Source of the DNA: Geodermatophilus sp. TF02-6
GTDB lineage: Bacteria; Actinomycetota; Actinomycetes; Mycobacteriales; Geodermatophilaceae
NCBI RefSeq assembly: GCF_003319115.1
Contig: NZ_QOHF01000010.1
Location: forward strand, 62,001 to 126,000
Length of the DNA stretch: 64,000 bases
Reading direction: 5' to 3'
Shown here: one piece after another, positions 45,801 through 53,144 of the stretch
Position numbering within the stretch: position 1 is the stretch's first letter
Layout: each line of letters begins with the position of its first letter
Translations under genes and position numbers: made by a program
The notes under the pieces: model-generated
Seen by the model: the letters and a program-made list of their open reading frames with translations, nothing else
Database searches by the model: none
What the model was told of the DNA's origin: nothing

Positions 45801-45833
45801 CCCCGGGCCGACGGCTCGCTCACCCTCCCGTGA
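39891..45833 (+). CDS. Giant DUF4011-type SF1 helicase with Vsr-like nuclease region and DUF3320-like C-terminus
   Basis: 1,980 residues. Order: beta-rich N-terminus; a transglutaminase-like segment near 225-270 (GTCLDTAVTLAAALERAGVR, then GHAFCGYW); DUF4011 signature near 398 (RWKADLLDLSLRNRLIDF); helicase core with Walker A LEGPPGTGKSQTITNLLA (near 695), Walker B DLVVFDEASQIRVADAVGAL (near 1307), GDSRQMPPTS, SWHYRSQDESLIAFSNATYY (near 1385), ADVQGDERDVVLLSTGF (near 1525) and motif VI LNVAVTRARRQVVVFSSF (near 1562); a Vsr/DUF559-like region near 1626-1716; Pro/Ala linker; a DUF3320-like end from about 1803. Large proteins of this architecture are linked to phage defence (Hhe-like). ATG preceded by AGGAGCGC. 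Confidence 0.88.
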   Translation: MSAPDLRPTDASARPAVAIQATTTPVLSYALAHNRVPLVSRLAFTNHGGPVRGATVRLGVRDTEGPIGSPVELTVDLDAGQTTVRSDVGLVVDPAAVLQIEEQRPGSIEIDLLVDGEDVGGTAVPVQVLAANQWLAAPVPLALEVLAAHVLPHHPSIGALVDEVSTLLGERTGSAAVQGHRSGPERVDEIVAAVCEAVRRRRIRATEPQAGWADVGQRVRTPGDVLDGRVGTCLDTAVTLAAALERAGVRPLLWLTEGAGGTGATGHAFCGYWREERGAESAATTDVAPLVDLVDRGSIRLVETTLLTTRGSTGADLHGAARTAWLAGDLDRVLGVTDVHRARRDGIVPLPARTRGRDGAVQVVEYDPAVHSVAAGPVQRTPTPAPEDPGTPARVQRWKADLLDLSLRNRLIDFTERAGLPLAVPPPHLAALEDLLRTGTAVSLLPSDRIAAVHRERGVRSAAELPAEALLDRGTVHADVTEGGYLPRLRTLAHRARTVLEETGANALHLALGSLFWELDGRPLRSPLVLLPVVLTPSSRTGVYRLTLDDTVTGTPNHCLLEKLRQVHGLTVPGLTGPAEDGPGTDVDRVLRLVREALADAGLPHRVEPTADLAVLPFAGYRLWEDLDEHWADFTANPLVHHLVHAPTEPFADPVPDTAAATDLDELAARCPLPADAYQLRAVAEAAAGRTFVLEGPPGTGKSQTITNLLARAVADGKRVLFVAQKRAALDVVARRLEAVDMGPFVLDLHGEGRRAAAVRARIGTALEHAVAVDGHGLAADGEDLRRARRTLTRYADRLHARNAAGLSYHSARTAVLAVRDDVPPLPLPPAFVAAASPETVTAVRRALALLPDIADLVRPSPRHAWAFVDTAEVDLPAARQAAAAVDRAVRDLPAQPHLAGVLREVRTPADLDALAHLLTGPAPTLDVLDEVPTARWAAATTAVLGEVAAFTAAVHPGLERATAAALELPLAELYVAAQTAQAARWWARRRGLRAVRDRLRPVLRAGVTVRLGDVPELVAQLWRVQTAGQGIVARASVVPGLAVPAGWNPVADPELLVGQVEWLERAGAVADSASRFAVALRRWVVSGSGPDASAGAVVARLRDALAGLLRVCRSSPARLAQWCGDDGLVLRWQMTRPERGVEHTGLMSLRRWAGFVDTLEPLRAAGLHEARALLLGGELPADDAVRAFESGMALASLAERRGASDLESFDAAAHEQAIARFTAAAKAVREHLRTALPAAVLAARPVDAAGGDRVAALQRELVESRRGPGVRGLLARHGDLVTAVTPCVLASPESVARFLPAEVGLFDLVVFDEASQIRVADAVGALGRARAAVVVGDSRQMPPTSPTEPSSGAAEDDAAGLGTAVEDEESILSACVRAQVPRQELSWHYRSQDESLIAFSNATYYGNRLSSFPAPTAGRPTAGVDGRGISLVRVEGTFHRTGAGRLLRTNPMEAKAVVAEVRRRFDAVPVDAAPSALPSIGVVTFTAQQRACIEGLLHDAGDERLVEALDRTDGAGLFVKTVADVQGDERDVVLLSTGFSADDRGRLPLHFGPLNRVGGERRLNVAVTRARRQVVVFSSFDPSQLRAEQTSSVGVKHLRAYLDLAALGSDALPGDARPAAVPDPHREEVAAALRERGLVVRTDVGLSRFRLDLSLARPDAPDTPVVAVLLDGPAWAARRTVGDRDGLPVEVLSGGLRWPAVERVWLPAWLCDREAVLDRLVAAVDAAPAPVPVLAAAVEEPVLAAPPVPAPAEPPAAEVRVAVPLRAAAPAVVEAPVAPAPEPARRPSRRRAPAPALDGERPFVPWTPKPAGDRTVLDSLADPRAARAVRRVVAAGLRAEGPVHADRLVRLAAGAFGLSRVGGARRDALLGLLPPATVDGAFVWPASLDRATWTGFRRQAASAERPLEHVAPEEVGNAMAAVCRAGGALAADELFLRTAEVFGHRRRTPSLTPLLEAALTRALEAGRLVPRADGSLTLP

Positions 45834-45866
45834 GCGCCGCACCCCGGGCCGTGGACGAGGGACCGG

Positions 45867-46262
45867 TCAGTCCGGCGTCAGGAAGGTGCAGGTGGGTCCG
45901 TTCGCCCGGGCCAGGCGCCGGTCCAGCGTCACCACGGGGACGTCCAGCTCCTCGGCCAGGGCGACGTAGGCGGCGTCGTAGGCGGTCACGGTCGGGTGCA
46001 GCTCCCAGACCCGCTCCGCGAACGGCTCGAAGCCGAACACCGCCACCCGCAGCTGCGCGAGGTCGTGGTGGGCCAGCGCCGCCACGTCACGGGTGAGGTG
46101 CCCGGCCATGACGTTGCGTCGCAGCGAGTTGGAGACCTCGACGAAGAGGTGGGCCGGAGCGGCCAGGGGCTGTCCTTCCATCGCTTCCCGGGCCCAGTCG
46201 CCCTCCGGTCCGTCGTTGACGAGGGCCGCGACGACGGCGGAGGAGTCCACGACGAGCGTCAC
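45867..46262 (-). CDS. PIN-domain toxin, VapC type
   Basis: 131 residues. PIN-fold acidic residues: VVDSSAVVAALVNDGPEGDW, FVEVSNSLRRNVMAG (Glu), TAYDAAYVALAEELDVPVVT (Asp) and LDRRLARANGP. A Mg2+-dependent RNase held inactive by its antitoxin. GTG 46262 overlaps the antitoxin stop by four bases, the usual coupling. Confidence 0.92.
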   Translation of the reverse strand: MTLVVDSSAVVAALVNDGPEGDWAREAMEGQPLAAPAHLFVEVSNSLRRNVMAGHLTRDVAALAHHDLAQLRVAVFGFEPFAERVWELHPTVTAYDAAYVALAEELDVPVVTLDRRLARANGPTCTFLTPD

Positions 46263-46495
46263 GCTCGATCGGCGTCCTTCGCCTCCAGGATGGCCTCGAC
46301 CGGCACCCGCGTACCCGTGGCCCGGACGCGGTGCCGGACACGCTCCCAGAACTCGTCGGGGCTGGGTCGTTCGGCCAGGGCGTTCAGTTCGGCCAGGACG
46401 TACTCCTGCAACGACTGCCCGGCCCGCGCAGCCCGCGCCGCGAGCACGTCCCGGGTCTCGTCGGGGACGTTCCGGATGGTCATGGAGACCGGCAT
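46259..46495 (-). CDS. Antitoxin, VapB/FitA-like
   Basis: 78 residues. Ribbon-helix-helix N-terminus VSMTIRNVPDETRDVLAARA followed by ARAGQSLQEYVLAELNALAE, and a toxin-wrapping tail FWERVRHRVRATGTRVPVEA. Neutralises the PIN toxin encoded just downstream and should repress the operon. ATG 46495 or 46483; ribosome site weak. Confidence 0.9.
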   Translation of the reverse strand: MPVSMTIRNVPDETRDVLAARAARAGQSLQEYVLAELNALAERPSPDEFWERVRHRVRATGTRVPVEAILEAKDADRA

Positions 46496-46711
46496 GGCAT
46501 CAAGGTAGCAGCTCCGCCTGCACCATGCATGCATCGGGGGTCGTCCGCCGACGTCTCAGGGTCGGGATGGGGGACGTCCCGGATGTCGTGGGTCCTCGGA
46601 CTGGCGCACCATGGCGGGCTGGATGCACCGCACAGGCGGCCGGCTGCCATCTGCCTCACAGGCGGAGGACCTACCGTCGCCCCCACCGCCGTCGACGGGA
46701 GGCCGCACCGC

Positions 46712-47815
46712 GTGGACGAGGCGCTGCACCCCACCGGAGCCGTCGCCGACCTGGCCGCGACGCGCCAGATCGACCTGCTCGACCCCGGCGACCCGGACCG
46801 GATCGGCCCCTACGACCTGCTCTGCCGGCTGCCGCGCGGCGGCCAGGGCGCGGACGTCTTCGTCGGCTCGGCCGGCCCGGACGCCCCCCTGGTCGTCATC
46901 AAGCGGCTGCCCGAGGCCGCGCCGGAGCTGGCCCGGCGCCGGCTGGCCCGCGAGGTCGAGAACGCCGCCCGGGTGAAGAGCCCCCGCGTGGCGCGGATCG
47001 TCGACCAGGACCTGGACGCCGACGCGCCCCACTACGTGCAGGAGTACGTGGCCGGGACGCCGCTGGACGAGTTCCTCGCCCGCCGGTCGGGCGGGCTCAA
47101 CACCGAGGAGCTGCGCCGGGTGGCGATCGGGCTGCTGCGGGCGCTGCGCGACGTGCACGCCGCCGGCGTCGTCCACCGCGACGTCAAGCCGGGCAACATC
47201 GTCATCTCCGGCAGCGACGTCTGCCTGGTCGACTTCGGCATCAGCCGCTACGTCGGGCCCGAGCCGGCACCGGGCACCGCCACCACCGGGCTGACCGTGG
47301 TCGGCACCAAGCTGTTCGCCAGCCCCGAGCAGCTGGCCGGCGCCGCGCTCACCGAGGCCAGCGACGTCTACAGCTGGGGCATGGTCATCGCCTACGCCGC
47401 CGGCGCCGTCCACCCGGTGGACCCCGACGACACCATGTCCGACGCCGACTACTACCTGGCGCTGCGGGCCGGCCGGCTCGATCTCAGGCACGTGCCGCCC
47501 GACCTGCGGAGCAGCGTCACCCAGGCGCTGCGGTTCGCCCCGGACCGGCGTCCCCCGGTGGCCCGGCTGCTCCGCCAGGTCGAGGCCGGGACCCGCTGGC
47601 TCGGCGAGACCTCGCAGGTCCCCGACCCGCGGACGACGGTGCGCGACCTGCTCTCGCCGGAGGCGCTGGCCGAGGCGGCGCGCTACCAGCTGGGCCGGTG
47701 GGAGCGGGCGGTCGCCGACACCCGGTCGGGCTACGCGGCGGCGCTCGCGGCGATGGTGCTGCTGGGCATCGTCGCCGGGCTGCTGCTGGCCGTCGTCTAC
47801 CGCATCGTCGTCTGA
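46712..47815 (+). CDS. Membrane-anchored Ser/Thr protein kinase of the GTPase operon
   Basis: 367 residues. RIGPYDLLCRLPRGGQGADV (Gly loop, degenerate), VVIKRLPEA (Lys), GVVHRDVKPGNIVISG (near 155), LVDFGISRY (near 173), FASPEQLAGAALTEASDVYS (APE-like). After the kinase domain a juxtamembrane helix leads to one C-terminal membrane segment (YAAALAAMVLLGIVAGLLLA). No PASTA or other sensor outside. GTG 46712 with GGGAGG nine bases upstream. First gene of the operon with a 45-residue membrane peptide, the GTPase and its partner. Confidence 0.9.
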   Translation: MDEALHPTGAVADLAATRQIDLLDPGDPDRIGPYDLLCRLPRGGQGADVFVGSAGPDAPLVVIKRLPEAAPELARRRLAREVENAARVKSPRVARIVDQDLDADAPHYVQEYVAGTPLDEFLARRSGGLNTEELRRVAIGLLRALRDVHAAGVVHRDVKPGNIVISGSDVCLVDFGISRYVGPEPAPGTATTGLTVVGTKLFASPEQLAGAALTEASDVYSWGMVIAYAAGAVHPVDPDDTMSDADYYLALRAGRLDLRHVPPDLRSSVTQALRFAPDRRPPVARLLRQVEAGTRWLGETSQVPDPRTTVRDLLSPEALAEAARYQLGRWERAVADTRSGYAAALAAMVLLGIVAGLLLAVVYRIVV

Positions 47816-47870
47816 ACCGTGATCGTGGTCTGAACAGCCGGCTGAACCGTCGGCGCCCCGAGGAGGAACC

Positions 47871-48008
47871 GTGTCCGGGTTGTACGAGCGGGCCCTGGCC
47901 CAGCAGCGCCTCGACGCGCGTCGCCAGCGCTACCGGGAGCGGCGGCGGGTGCTGCTCGCGGTCCTCTGCGCGACCGCCGTGGTCTTCTTCGCCGTCTTCG
48001 CCCGCTGA
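47871..48008 (+). CDS. 45-residue membrane peptide
   Basis: GTG with AGGAGGAACC directly upstream, the best ribosome site in this operon, so it is very likely translated. Reads VSGLYERALAQQRLDARRQR then YRERRRVLLAVLCATAVVFF and AVFAR: an Arg-rich amphipathic helix followed by one membrane helix. Ends four bases before the GTPase start. May tether the GTPase or kinase to the membrane; that is inference. Confidence 0.8.
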   Translation: MSGLYERALAQQRLDARRQRYRERRRVLLAVLCATAVVFFAVFAR

Positions 48009-48012
48009 GCCC

Positions 48013-49176
48013 GTGCGCGTCTGCCCCCGCTGCCTGGAGCCCCTGGACGCGCCGGTGTGGCGCGACGCCACCGGCGCGCCGCGGCGCCCGCCGGCCGAGC
48101 GGCGCAGCCGCTGGCAGCGCTGGCTCGACCCGCTGCGGGGCGAGCCGCTGCCCCCGCCCACGCTCAAGGACGCCGCCGGTGCCGCCGCGGCGAACGTCGG
48201 CCCCACCTGCCCGCGCGGGCACCGGCTGCCGCCGTCGTTCCTCGACCGGCCGACGATCGTCGTCGGCCTGGTGGGGCTGACCGGCGCGTCGAAGAGCACC
48301 TACCTCACCGTGCTCGTCGACCAGCTGCACGAGGGGGCGCTGGCCCCGCTCGGCGTCTCGGTGGAGATGGACGAGGACAGCGCGGCCCGCTTCGAGGACG
48401 CCCGCTACCGGCTGCTGGTCGCGCGCCAGCAGCTGCCGCTGACCCCGCCGCTGCTGGGCGAGGGCAGCTCGCCGGAGCCGTTCTCGCTGGTGCTGCGCGG
48501 CCCGGGCCGCGGCGGGGCCGAGCGCTCGGTCAACCTGGTCTTCTTCGACGCCTCCGGCGAGCAGCTCTACCGCAGCGAGGACATGGGCCGCTACGGGCGC
48601 TTCCTGTACGCCGCGACCGCGTTCCTGGTGATGCTGGCCCCCGGGGTGTTCCCGGGGCTGCGGCACCTCGCCGACCCGGGCGAGGAGTCCCTGGGCCTGG
48701 CCCGGCACACCCAGATGGTGGTGAACCTGGCCAACCTGGTGCGCAGCGCCCGGCACCTGCACCCCGACAGCGCCCTGGAGGGGGTGTCGACCGCCGTCGT
48801 CCTCACCAAGGCGGACAAGCTGCGTGCGGTGGCGGACTTCCCGGCCGACACCCTGGGCGACCCCGACCTCGCCGCCGTGCCGCTGGCGCACCGGTTCGAG
48901 GACGTGCACCGCACCAGCTCCCGGCTGGTGGACTTCCTGGAGGCCGAGGGCGGGTCGAACCTGCTCACCACGGCGCTGCACCGGCTGCCGCGGCCCACCG
49001 TGCACGCGGTCTCGGCCACCGGCGCGGACGCCCGGGACGGCGGCTACCCGCGGATCGCCCCGGCCGGCTGCCTCGACCCGCTGCTGGTGCTGCTGGCCCG
49101 CGCCGGGTTCCTCCCCGACGACGGGCTGGACGTCGACGAGCACGGCGCCGGGCTGTCCCGCGAGTGGTCGGGATGA
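48013..49176 (+). CDS. Zinc-ribbon P-loop GTPase (DO-GTPase2-like)
   Basis: 387 residues. Residues 1-75 hold two metal-knuckle pairs: VCPRCLEP and later TCPRGHRLPPSF. G domain: P-loop GLVGLTGASKSTYLTVLVD (near 95, with S-K-S in place of G-K-S/T), G3-like LVFFDASGEQLYRSEDMGRY, and G4 VVLTKADKLRAVADF in place of NKxD; the C-terminal VHAVSATGADARDGGYPRIA would be G5. Unlike translation GTPases and resembling the GTPases of actinobacterial NTP-dependent conflict systems. GTG four bases after the membrane peptide; stop overlaps the next ATG (ATGA). Confidence 0.82.
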   Translation: MRVCPRCLEPLDAPVWRDATGAPRRPPAERRSRWQRWLDPLRGEPLPPPTLKDAAGAAAANVGPTCPRGHRLPPSFLDRPTIVVGLVGLTGASKSTYLTVLVDQLHEGALAPLGVSVEMDEDSAARFEDARYRLLVARQQLPLTPPLLGEGSSPEPFSLVLRGPGRGGAERSVNLVFFDASGEQLYRSEDMGRYGRFLYAATAFLVMLAPGVFPGLRHLADPGEESLGLARHTQMVVNLANLVRSARHLHPDSALEGVSTAVVLTKADKLRAVADFPADTLGDPDLAAVPLAHRFEDVHRTSSRLVDFLEAEGGSNLLTTALHRLPRPTVHAVSATGADARDGGYPRIAPAGCLDPLLVLLARAGFLPDDGLDVDEHGAGLSREWSG

Positions 49177-50846
49177 GCGGCCGGGCCTGCCCGCAGGCGC
49201 TCTACACCTCGGCCGCCCGCACCCTGGAGGGCCCGGGGTTCGGCGTCCTCGCCCGGTCCGCGGACTGGCCGGCCGAGGTCGGGCGCAGCCGCGCGGCGCT
49301 CGGCGCGCTGGTCGGCTTCCGGCCGGAGGACGGCGAGGCCTACGGGTTTCTGCACCGCGGCGACGGGCGGGTGCTCTACCGCAAGGTCGCCGCCCGCGCC
49401 GACGGCTTCGGCCGGCCCGGCAACTACCTCGTGCACCTGCTGTGGGACGGCAGCGGCCGGCTCGGGGTCCGCGAGCTGCTGCAGCTGCGCCGCACCGGCC
49501 GGCTGCTCGCAGCGCTGCCCGAGGACTGCTTCCCCACCGCCGATCTCACGCCGCTGCGGGTGCCGCTCGCCGACCGCACCGTGCCCGCGCTGACCGCCGA
49601 GGACGTCGACGCCCTCACCCCGCTGCTGGCCGGGGTGCTGGCCGCGCTCGCCGCCGACCGCGGGACCTGCCCGCTGCCACGCCGGACGCCCTCGGGCCGG
49701 GAGGTGGCCGACGTCGTCTTCGCCGTGCTGCCCCGGGCGCTGACCGCCGCCGTCTCGCTGCACGCCGGCCCCCGGGCGGACGACGGCGACACCGCGCCGG
49801 TCACCGTCGAGCTGGCCGCCGCAGAGCCGGGCACCGCACCCCCGCGGGCCCCGGCCGACACCGAGCGCGCCCGCACGCTGCTCGAGGCCGTCTGCAAGGC
49901 CGAGCTGCCGCCGGACGACGTGGCCGACCTGCGCCGGCTGGACGCCTGGCTGTTCGCGGACGCCTGGGCCGAGCGGGACGCCGCCGCGCTGACCGCCGAC
50001 CAGCTGGCCTGCGTGCTGGAGTCCCCCGCCGCGCCCGGCTGGCTGGCCCGCGGGCGCAACACCGCCGCCGCGCTGGACGCGGCCGAGGGCAGCCCGCTGG
50101 TCGAGGCGTCGCTGCGGGCGGCGGTCGAGCGGGAGCCCGCGGCCGCCGAGCTGGTCCGCACCGAGGTGGTGGCGGCGCTGCTCGACGAGGTGTTCGACGG
50201 CGCGGCCGGCCCGGCCGGGCTCGCCGTCGGGCTGGCCGGCGTGACCCAGGGCGACCTGTGCCGGGCCGTCGCCGACCAGGTGTCCCGCGGCCGGCGGGTG
50301 GCCCGGCTGGACCGCGCGACCGGCCTGCTGGTCGAGCAGGCGCTGAGCCTGGGCGTCGACCTGCCGCTGCTGCGGCTGACCGGCGACCACTGGCAGCTGG
50401 CGCTGCTGGCCACCCGGCGCCGGGTGGTCGGCGACGCGCTGGCCGACCAGTGGCGGCGGGCCGGCGCCGAGCAGTGGGACGACGAGCGGCGGGCGCTGCT
50501 GGGCAACCTGCTCGTCGCCGACGCCGGCTGGCTGGCCCGGCTGGACGGCGCCGTCCCGACGTCGTGCCTGCCGCCGGTGCTGCGGTGGGCGGCGCTGCGG
50601 TTGGACGCCGCCGGGGTGGAGCAGCTCGCCGTCGCGGTGGCGACCGGGGTGGGCGCCGGGCTGGGCTGGGCGCTGCGCGAGGTGCTCTTCGGCGCGCAGC
50701 TGCCCGCGGCCGACGCCGGCGGCGTCCTGGGCCGGCAGCTGGAGCTGCTGCTGGTCGACGACGGCTGGCCGCGGGAGCTGGCCGAGTCGCTCGCCCGCGG
50801 CTCCGAGGGCGGGGACGGCCCGCGCCGCCGCCGGTGGCGCGGGTGA
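49173..50846 (+). CDS. GTPase-associated protein, GAP1-like
   Basis: 557 residues. N-terminal block CPQALYTSAARTLEGPGFGV, AYGFLHRGDGRVLYRKVAAR and GRPGNYLVHLLWDGSGRL matches the GAP1 N-terminal domain I remember as the constant partner of DO-GTPases. The remainder is helical, Ala/Leu-rich repeats (WLARGRNTAAALDAAEGSPL, LCRAVADQVSRGRRVARLDR) likely forming a solenoid. No catalytic motif is visible. Four-base overlap with the GTPase gene implies equimolar complex formation. Confidence 0.75.
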   Translation: MSGRACPQALYTSAARTLEGPGFGVLARSADWPAEVGRSRAALGALVGFRPEDGEAYGFLHRGDGRVLYRKVAARADGFGRPGNYLVHLLWDGSGRLGVRELLQLRRTGRLLAALPEDCFPTADLTPLRVPLADRTVPALTAEDVDALTPLLAGVLAALAADRGTCPLPRRTPSGREVADVVFAVLPRALTAAVSLHAGPRADDGDTAPVTVELAAAEPGTAPPRAPADTERARTLLEAVCKAELPPDDVADLRRLDAWLFADAWAERDAAALTADQLACVLESPAAPGWLARGRNTAAALDAAEGSPLVEASLRAAVEREPAAAELVRTEVVAALLDEVFDGAAGPAGLAVGLAGVTQGDLCRAVADQVSRGRRVARLDRATGLLVEQALSLGVDLPLLRLTGDHWQLALLATRRRVVGDALADQWRRAGAEQWDDERRALLGNLLVADAGWLARLDGAVPTSCLPPVLRWAALRLDAAGVEQLAVAVATGVGAGLGWALREVLFGAQLPAADAGGVLGRQLELLLVDDGWPRELAESLARGSEGGDGPRRRRWRG

Positions 50847-51012
50847 CCCCTGGGGCGGCTGGGACCGGACGACGCTGACCGACGGGGCGCCGGGCGGTCG
50901 CGCTGTCGAGTCGATCACGTACTGTCGGTGACGGCTGCCCGGGAGGAGGGGATCCGGCATGGACGCGACGGACGGGGTCCGCCGGCACCGGCCTGCCCGG
51001 GGCTGAGCGCGC

Positions 51013-52542
51013 GTGCAGCCCGACGACGTCGTCGCCGACCGCTACCGGCTCCGGTCCCTGCTCGCGACCGGGGGCATGGGCCAGGTCTGGCGGGCGGAGG
51101 ACCTGGTGCTGGGCCGTCCCGTCGCGGTCAAGGTGCTGCGCCGCGAGTACACCGGCGACCCGGTGTTCCTGGCCCGCTTCCGCAGCGAGGCCCGGCTGTC
51201 GGCGGGGATCATCCACCCCCACGTCGCCGTCCTGCACGACTACGGGGAGGTCGAGCCCGCCGCGGCCGGCGGCGACCGGCTGGTGTACCTGGTGATGGAG
51301 CTGGTCGAGGGCGAGCCGCTGTCCGACCTGCTGGGCCGCGAGCGCCGGCTCACCGCCGAGCAGACGCTGCACCTGCTCGGCCAGGCCGCCGCCGCGCTGG
51401 CCGCGGCGCACGCGGCCGGGGTGGTGCACCGGGACGTCAAACCGGGCAACCTGCTGGTCACCCCGGACGGCACGCTCAAGATCACCGACTTCGGCATCGC
51501 GTGGTCGGCGGCGAACGCGTCGGTCACCCCGACCGGTCACGTCGTCGGGACGGCGCAGTACCTCGCCCCCGAGCAGGTCCGGGGGGACAGGGCGACCGCG
51601 GCCAGCGACGTCTACTCCTGGGGCACGGTGGCCTACGAGTGCCTGGCCGGTCGCCGCGCCTTCGACGGCGCCGACCCGGTCGCGGTGGCCGTGCAGCGGC
51701 TCCGGCAGGCGCCCGACCCGCTGCCGGCCGACGTCCCGGAGCCGGTCCGGCGGCTGGTCGGCCGGGCCCTCGCCGAGGACCCGGCCGAGCGGATCCCCGA
51801 CGGGGCGGCGCTGCTGGCCGCGGTAGACGACGTCGCCGCCGGGCGCGGGTCCGCGCGGAGCGAGACCCGCGTGCTGCCCGTCGTCCCCGCGCCCACCGGC
51901 ACCCTGCCCACCCACACGCCGCCCACCCACACGCCGCCCACCGTCACCCTGCCCACCCCGCTCCCGGTGGCCGACGACGGCGGGGAGGACGACGTCCCCC
52001 CGCGCCGCCTGCTGCTCGTGCCGCTGACCGCGGCGCTGCTGCTGGTGGTCGCGGTCGCCGGCGGGCTGCTGCTCCTCGGCACCCGCGGCGCTCCCGCGCC
52101 CGCCGCGAGCCCGTCGGCGGCGTCCCCCACCCCGACGTCCCCCGCGCCGTCCCCCACGCCGCCGCCGTCCCCGCCGGTCCTCCGCGTCCGCCTGGCCGCC
52201 GCCGACTACGTCGGCCGGCCGGTGGCCGAGGTGCAGGCCCGGCTGGTGGGGCTGGACCTGCTGGTCACCCTGCGCGGCGTCGAGACCTCCGACGTCCCCG
52301 CCGGTCAGGTGCTCGCGCTGGACACGGTCGGCGAGGTGCCGGTGGGGACGACGGTGACCGTCACCCACGCCGTCGCCCCACCCCCGCCCCCGACCACGCC
52401 ACCCGCGCCGTCCCCGACCGCCACCCCGACCCCGACGGCGCAGCCGGCCACGACCGGCGGGAACGACGCCGGCGACGGGGAGCCCGACCGCAAGCGGGGC
52501 CGCGGGTGGGGCCGCCACCGCGGCGACGGCGGGGACGGCTGA
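51013..52542 (+). CDS. PknB-like Ser/Thr protein kinase with one PASTA domain
   Basis: 509 residues. Kinase: LLATGGMGQVWRAEDLVLGR, VAVKVLRREY (Lys), GVVHRDVKPGNLLVTPDG (near 139), KITDFGIAW (near 159), GTAQYLAPEQVRG. A Thr/Pro juxtamembrane stretch with THTPP repeats, one membrane helix (near 332-356), a Pro/Ser/Ala linker, a single PASTA domain (YVGRPVAEVQARLVGLDLLV, near 394-453) and a basic tail. PASTA kinases sense peptidoglycan fragments and control cell wall growth. Starts 166 bases after the GAP1-like gene, so it may have its own promoter. Confidence 0.92.
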   Translation: MQPDDVVADRYRLRSLLATGGMGQVWRAEDLVLGRPVAVKVLRREYTGDPVFLARFRSEARLSAGIIHPHVAVLHDYGEVEPAAAGGDRLVYLVMELVEGEPLSDLLGRERRLTAEQTLHLLGQAAAALAAAHAAGVVHRDVKPGNLLVTPDGTLKITDFGIAWSAANASVTPTGHVVGTAQYLAPEQVRGDRATAASDVYSWGTVAYECLAGRRAFDGADPVAVAVQRLRQAPDPLPADVPEPVRRLVGRALAEDPAERIPDGAALLAAVDDVAAGRGSARSETRVLPVVPAPTGTLPTHTPPTHTPPTVTLPTPLPVADDGGEDDVPPRRLLLVPLTAALLLVVAVAGGLLLLGTRGAPAPAASPSAASPTPTSPAPSPTPPPSPPVLRVRLAAADYVGRPVAEVQARLVGLDLLVTLRGVETSDVPAGQVLALDTVGEVPVGTTVTVTHAVAPPPPPTTPPAPSPTATPTPTAQPATTGGNDAGDGEPDRKRGRGWGRHRGDGGDG

Positions 52543-52618
52543 ACGGTGGTCGGGCCGCGGCTGCTGGACGGGCGGAGCCGGTCATCCCGCCGGCCGCTCG
52601 GCCGGCACGCCGGCTCCC

Positions 52619-52924
52619 TCAGGACTGCCAGCGCTTGCGCACGTCCGCGGCGAACTCGCTGTACTCGCGGACGGGGAGGACCTCCTCGAGCGTGAGGTGG
52701 TGGCTCATCGGCAAGTCGCCCATGACGATCCGGTCGAGCTGGTCGTGCGACTCGACGTCGACGATGCCGATGACCCGGCGCTGCCCGGATACCTTGTAGA
52801 GGCTCTTGATGACGCCGGCGTCGATCGCCGCGAGCGCCGCCTCGGTCTCCTTCTCCCAATCCTCCCAGAACTCGTCGCGGCCCAGGCGGGTGTGCTCGAC
52901 GCGGAAGCTGACGTGGAACAGCAC
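52619..52924 (-). CDS. Muconolactone isomerase-like small protein
   Basis: 101 residues: LFHVSFRVEHTRLGRDEFWE, a helix, YKVSGQRRVIGIVDVESHDQ, then GDLPMSHHLTLEEVLPVREY. The alternating strand pattern and final MSHHLTLEEVLPV fit the ferredoxin-like muconolactone delta-isomerase/YCII superfamily. Start GTG 52924 has GAGGAG seven bases upstream. No beta-ketoadipate genes are nearby. Confidence 0.78.
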   Translation of the reverse strand: MLFHVSFRVEHTRLGRDEFWEDWEKETEAALAAIDAGVIKSLYKVSGQRRVIGIVDVESHDQLDRIVMGDLPMSHHLTLEEVLPVREYSEFAADVRKRWQS

Positions 52925-53144
52925 GGGGTGGCTCCTCGCTGACGGGCGACGCCCGATCGCAGCGCCGCGGCCGGTGGATGGGCGCCACAGCGTCCTCGCG
53001 ATGGGTGGCGGCGACAAGACGCCGGCGGACGGTCCGGCGCCGGACCGGCGCGGGCCGGGTAATGGAGATGCGGCGCGGGGTGGTGTTCGCGTTCACTGCA
53101 CCGGCCGCGCGGCACCCTGTCCCCCCGCGAGAAGTGAAAGGACC

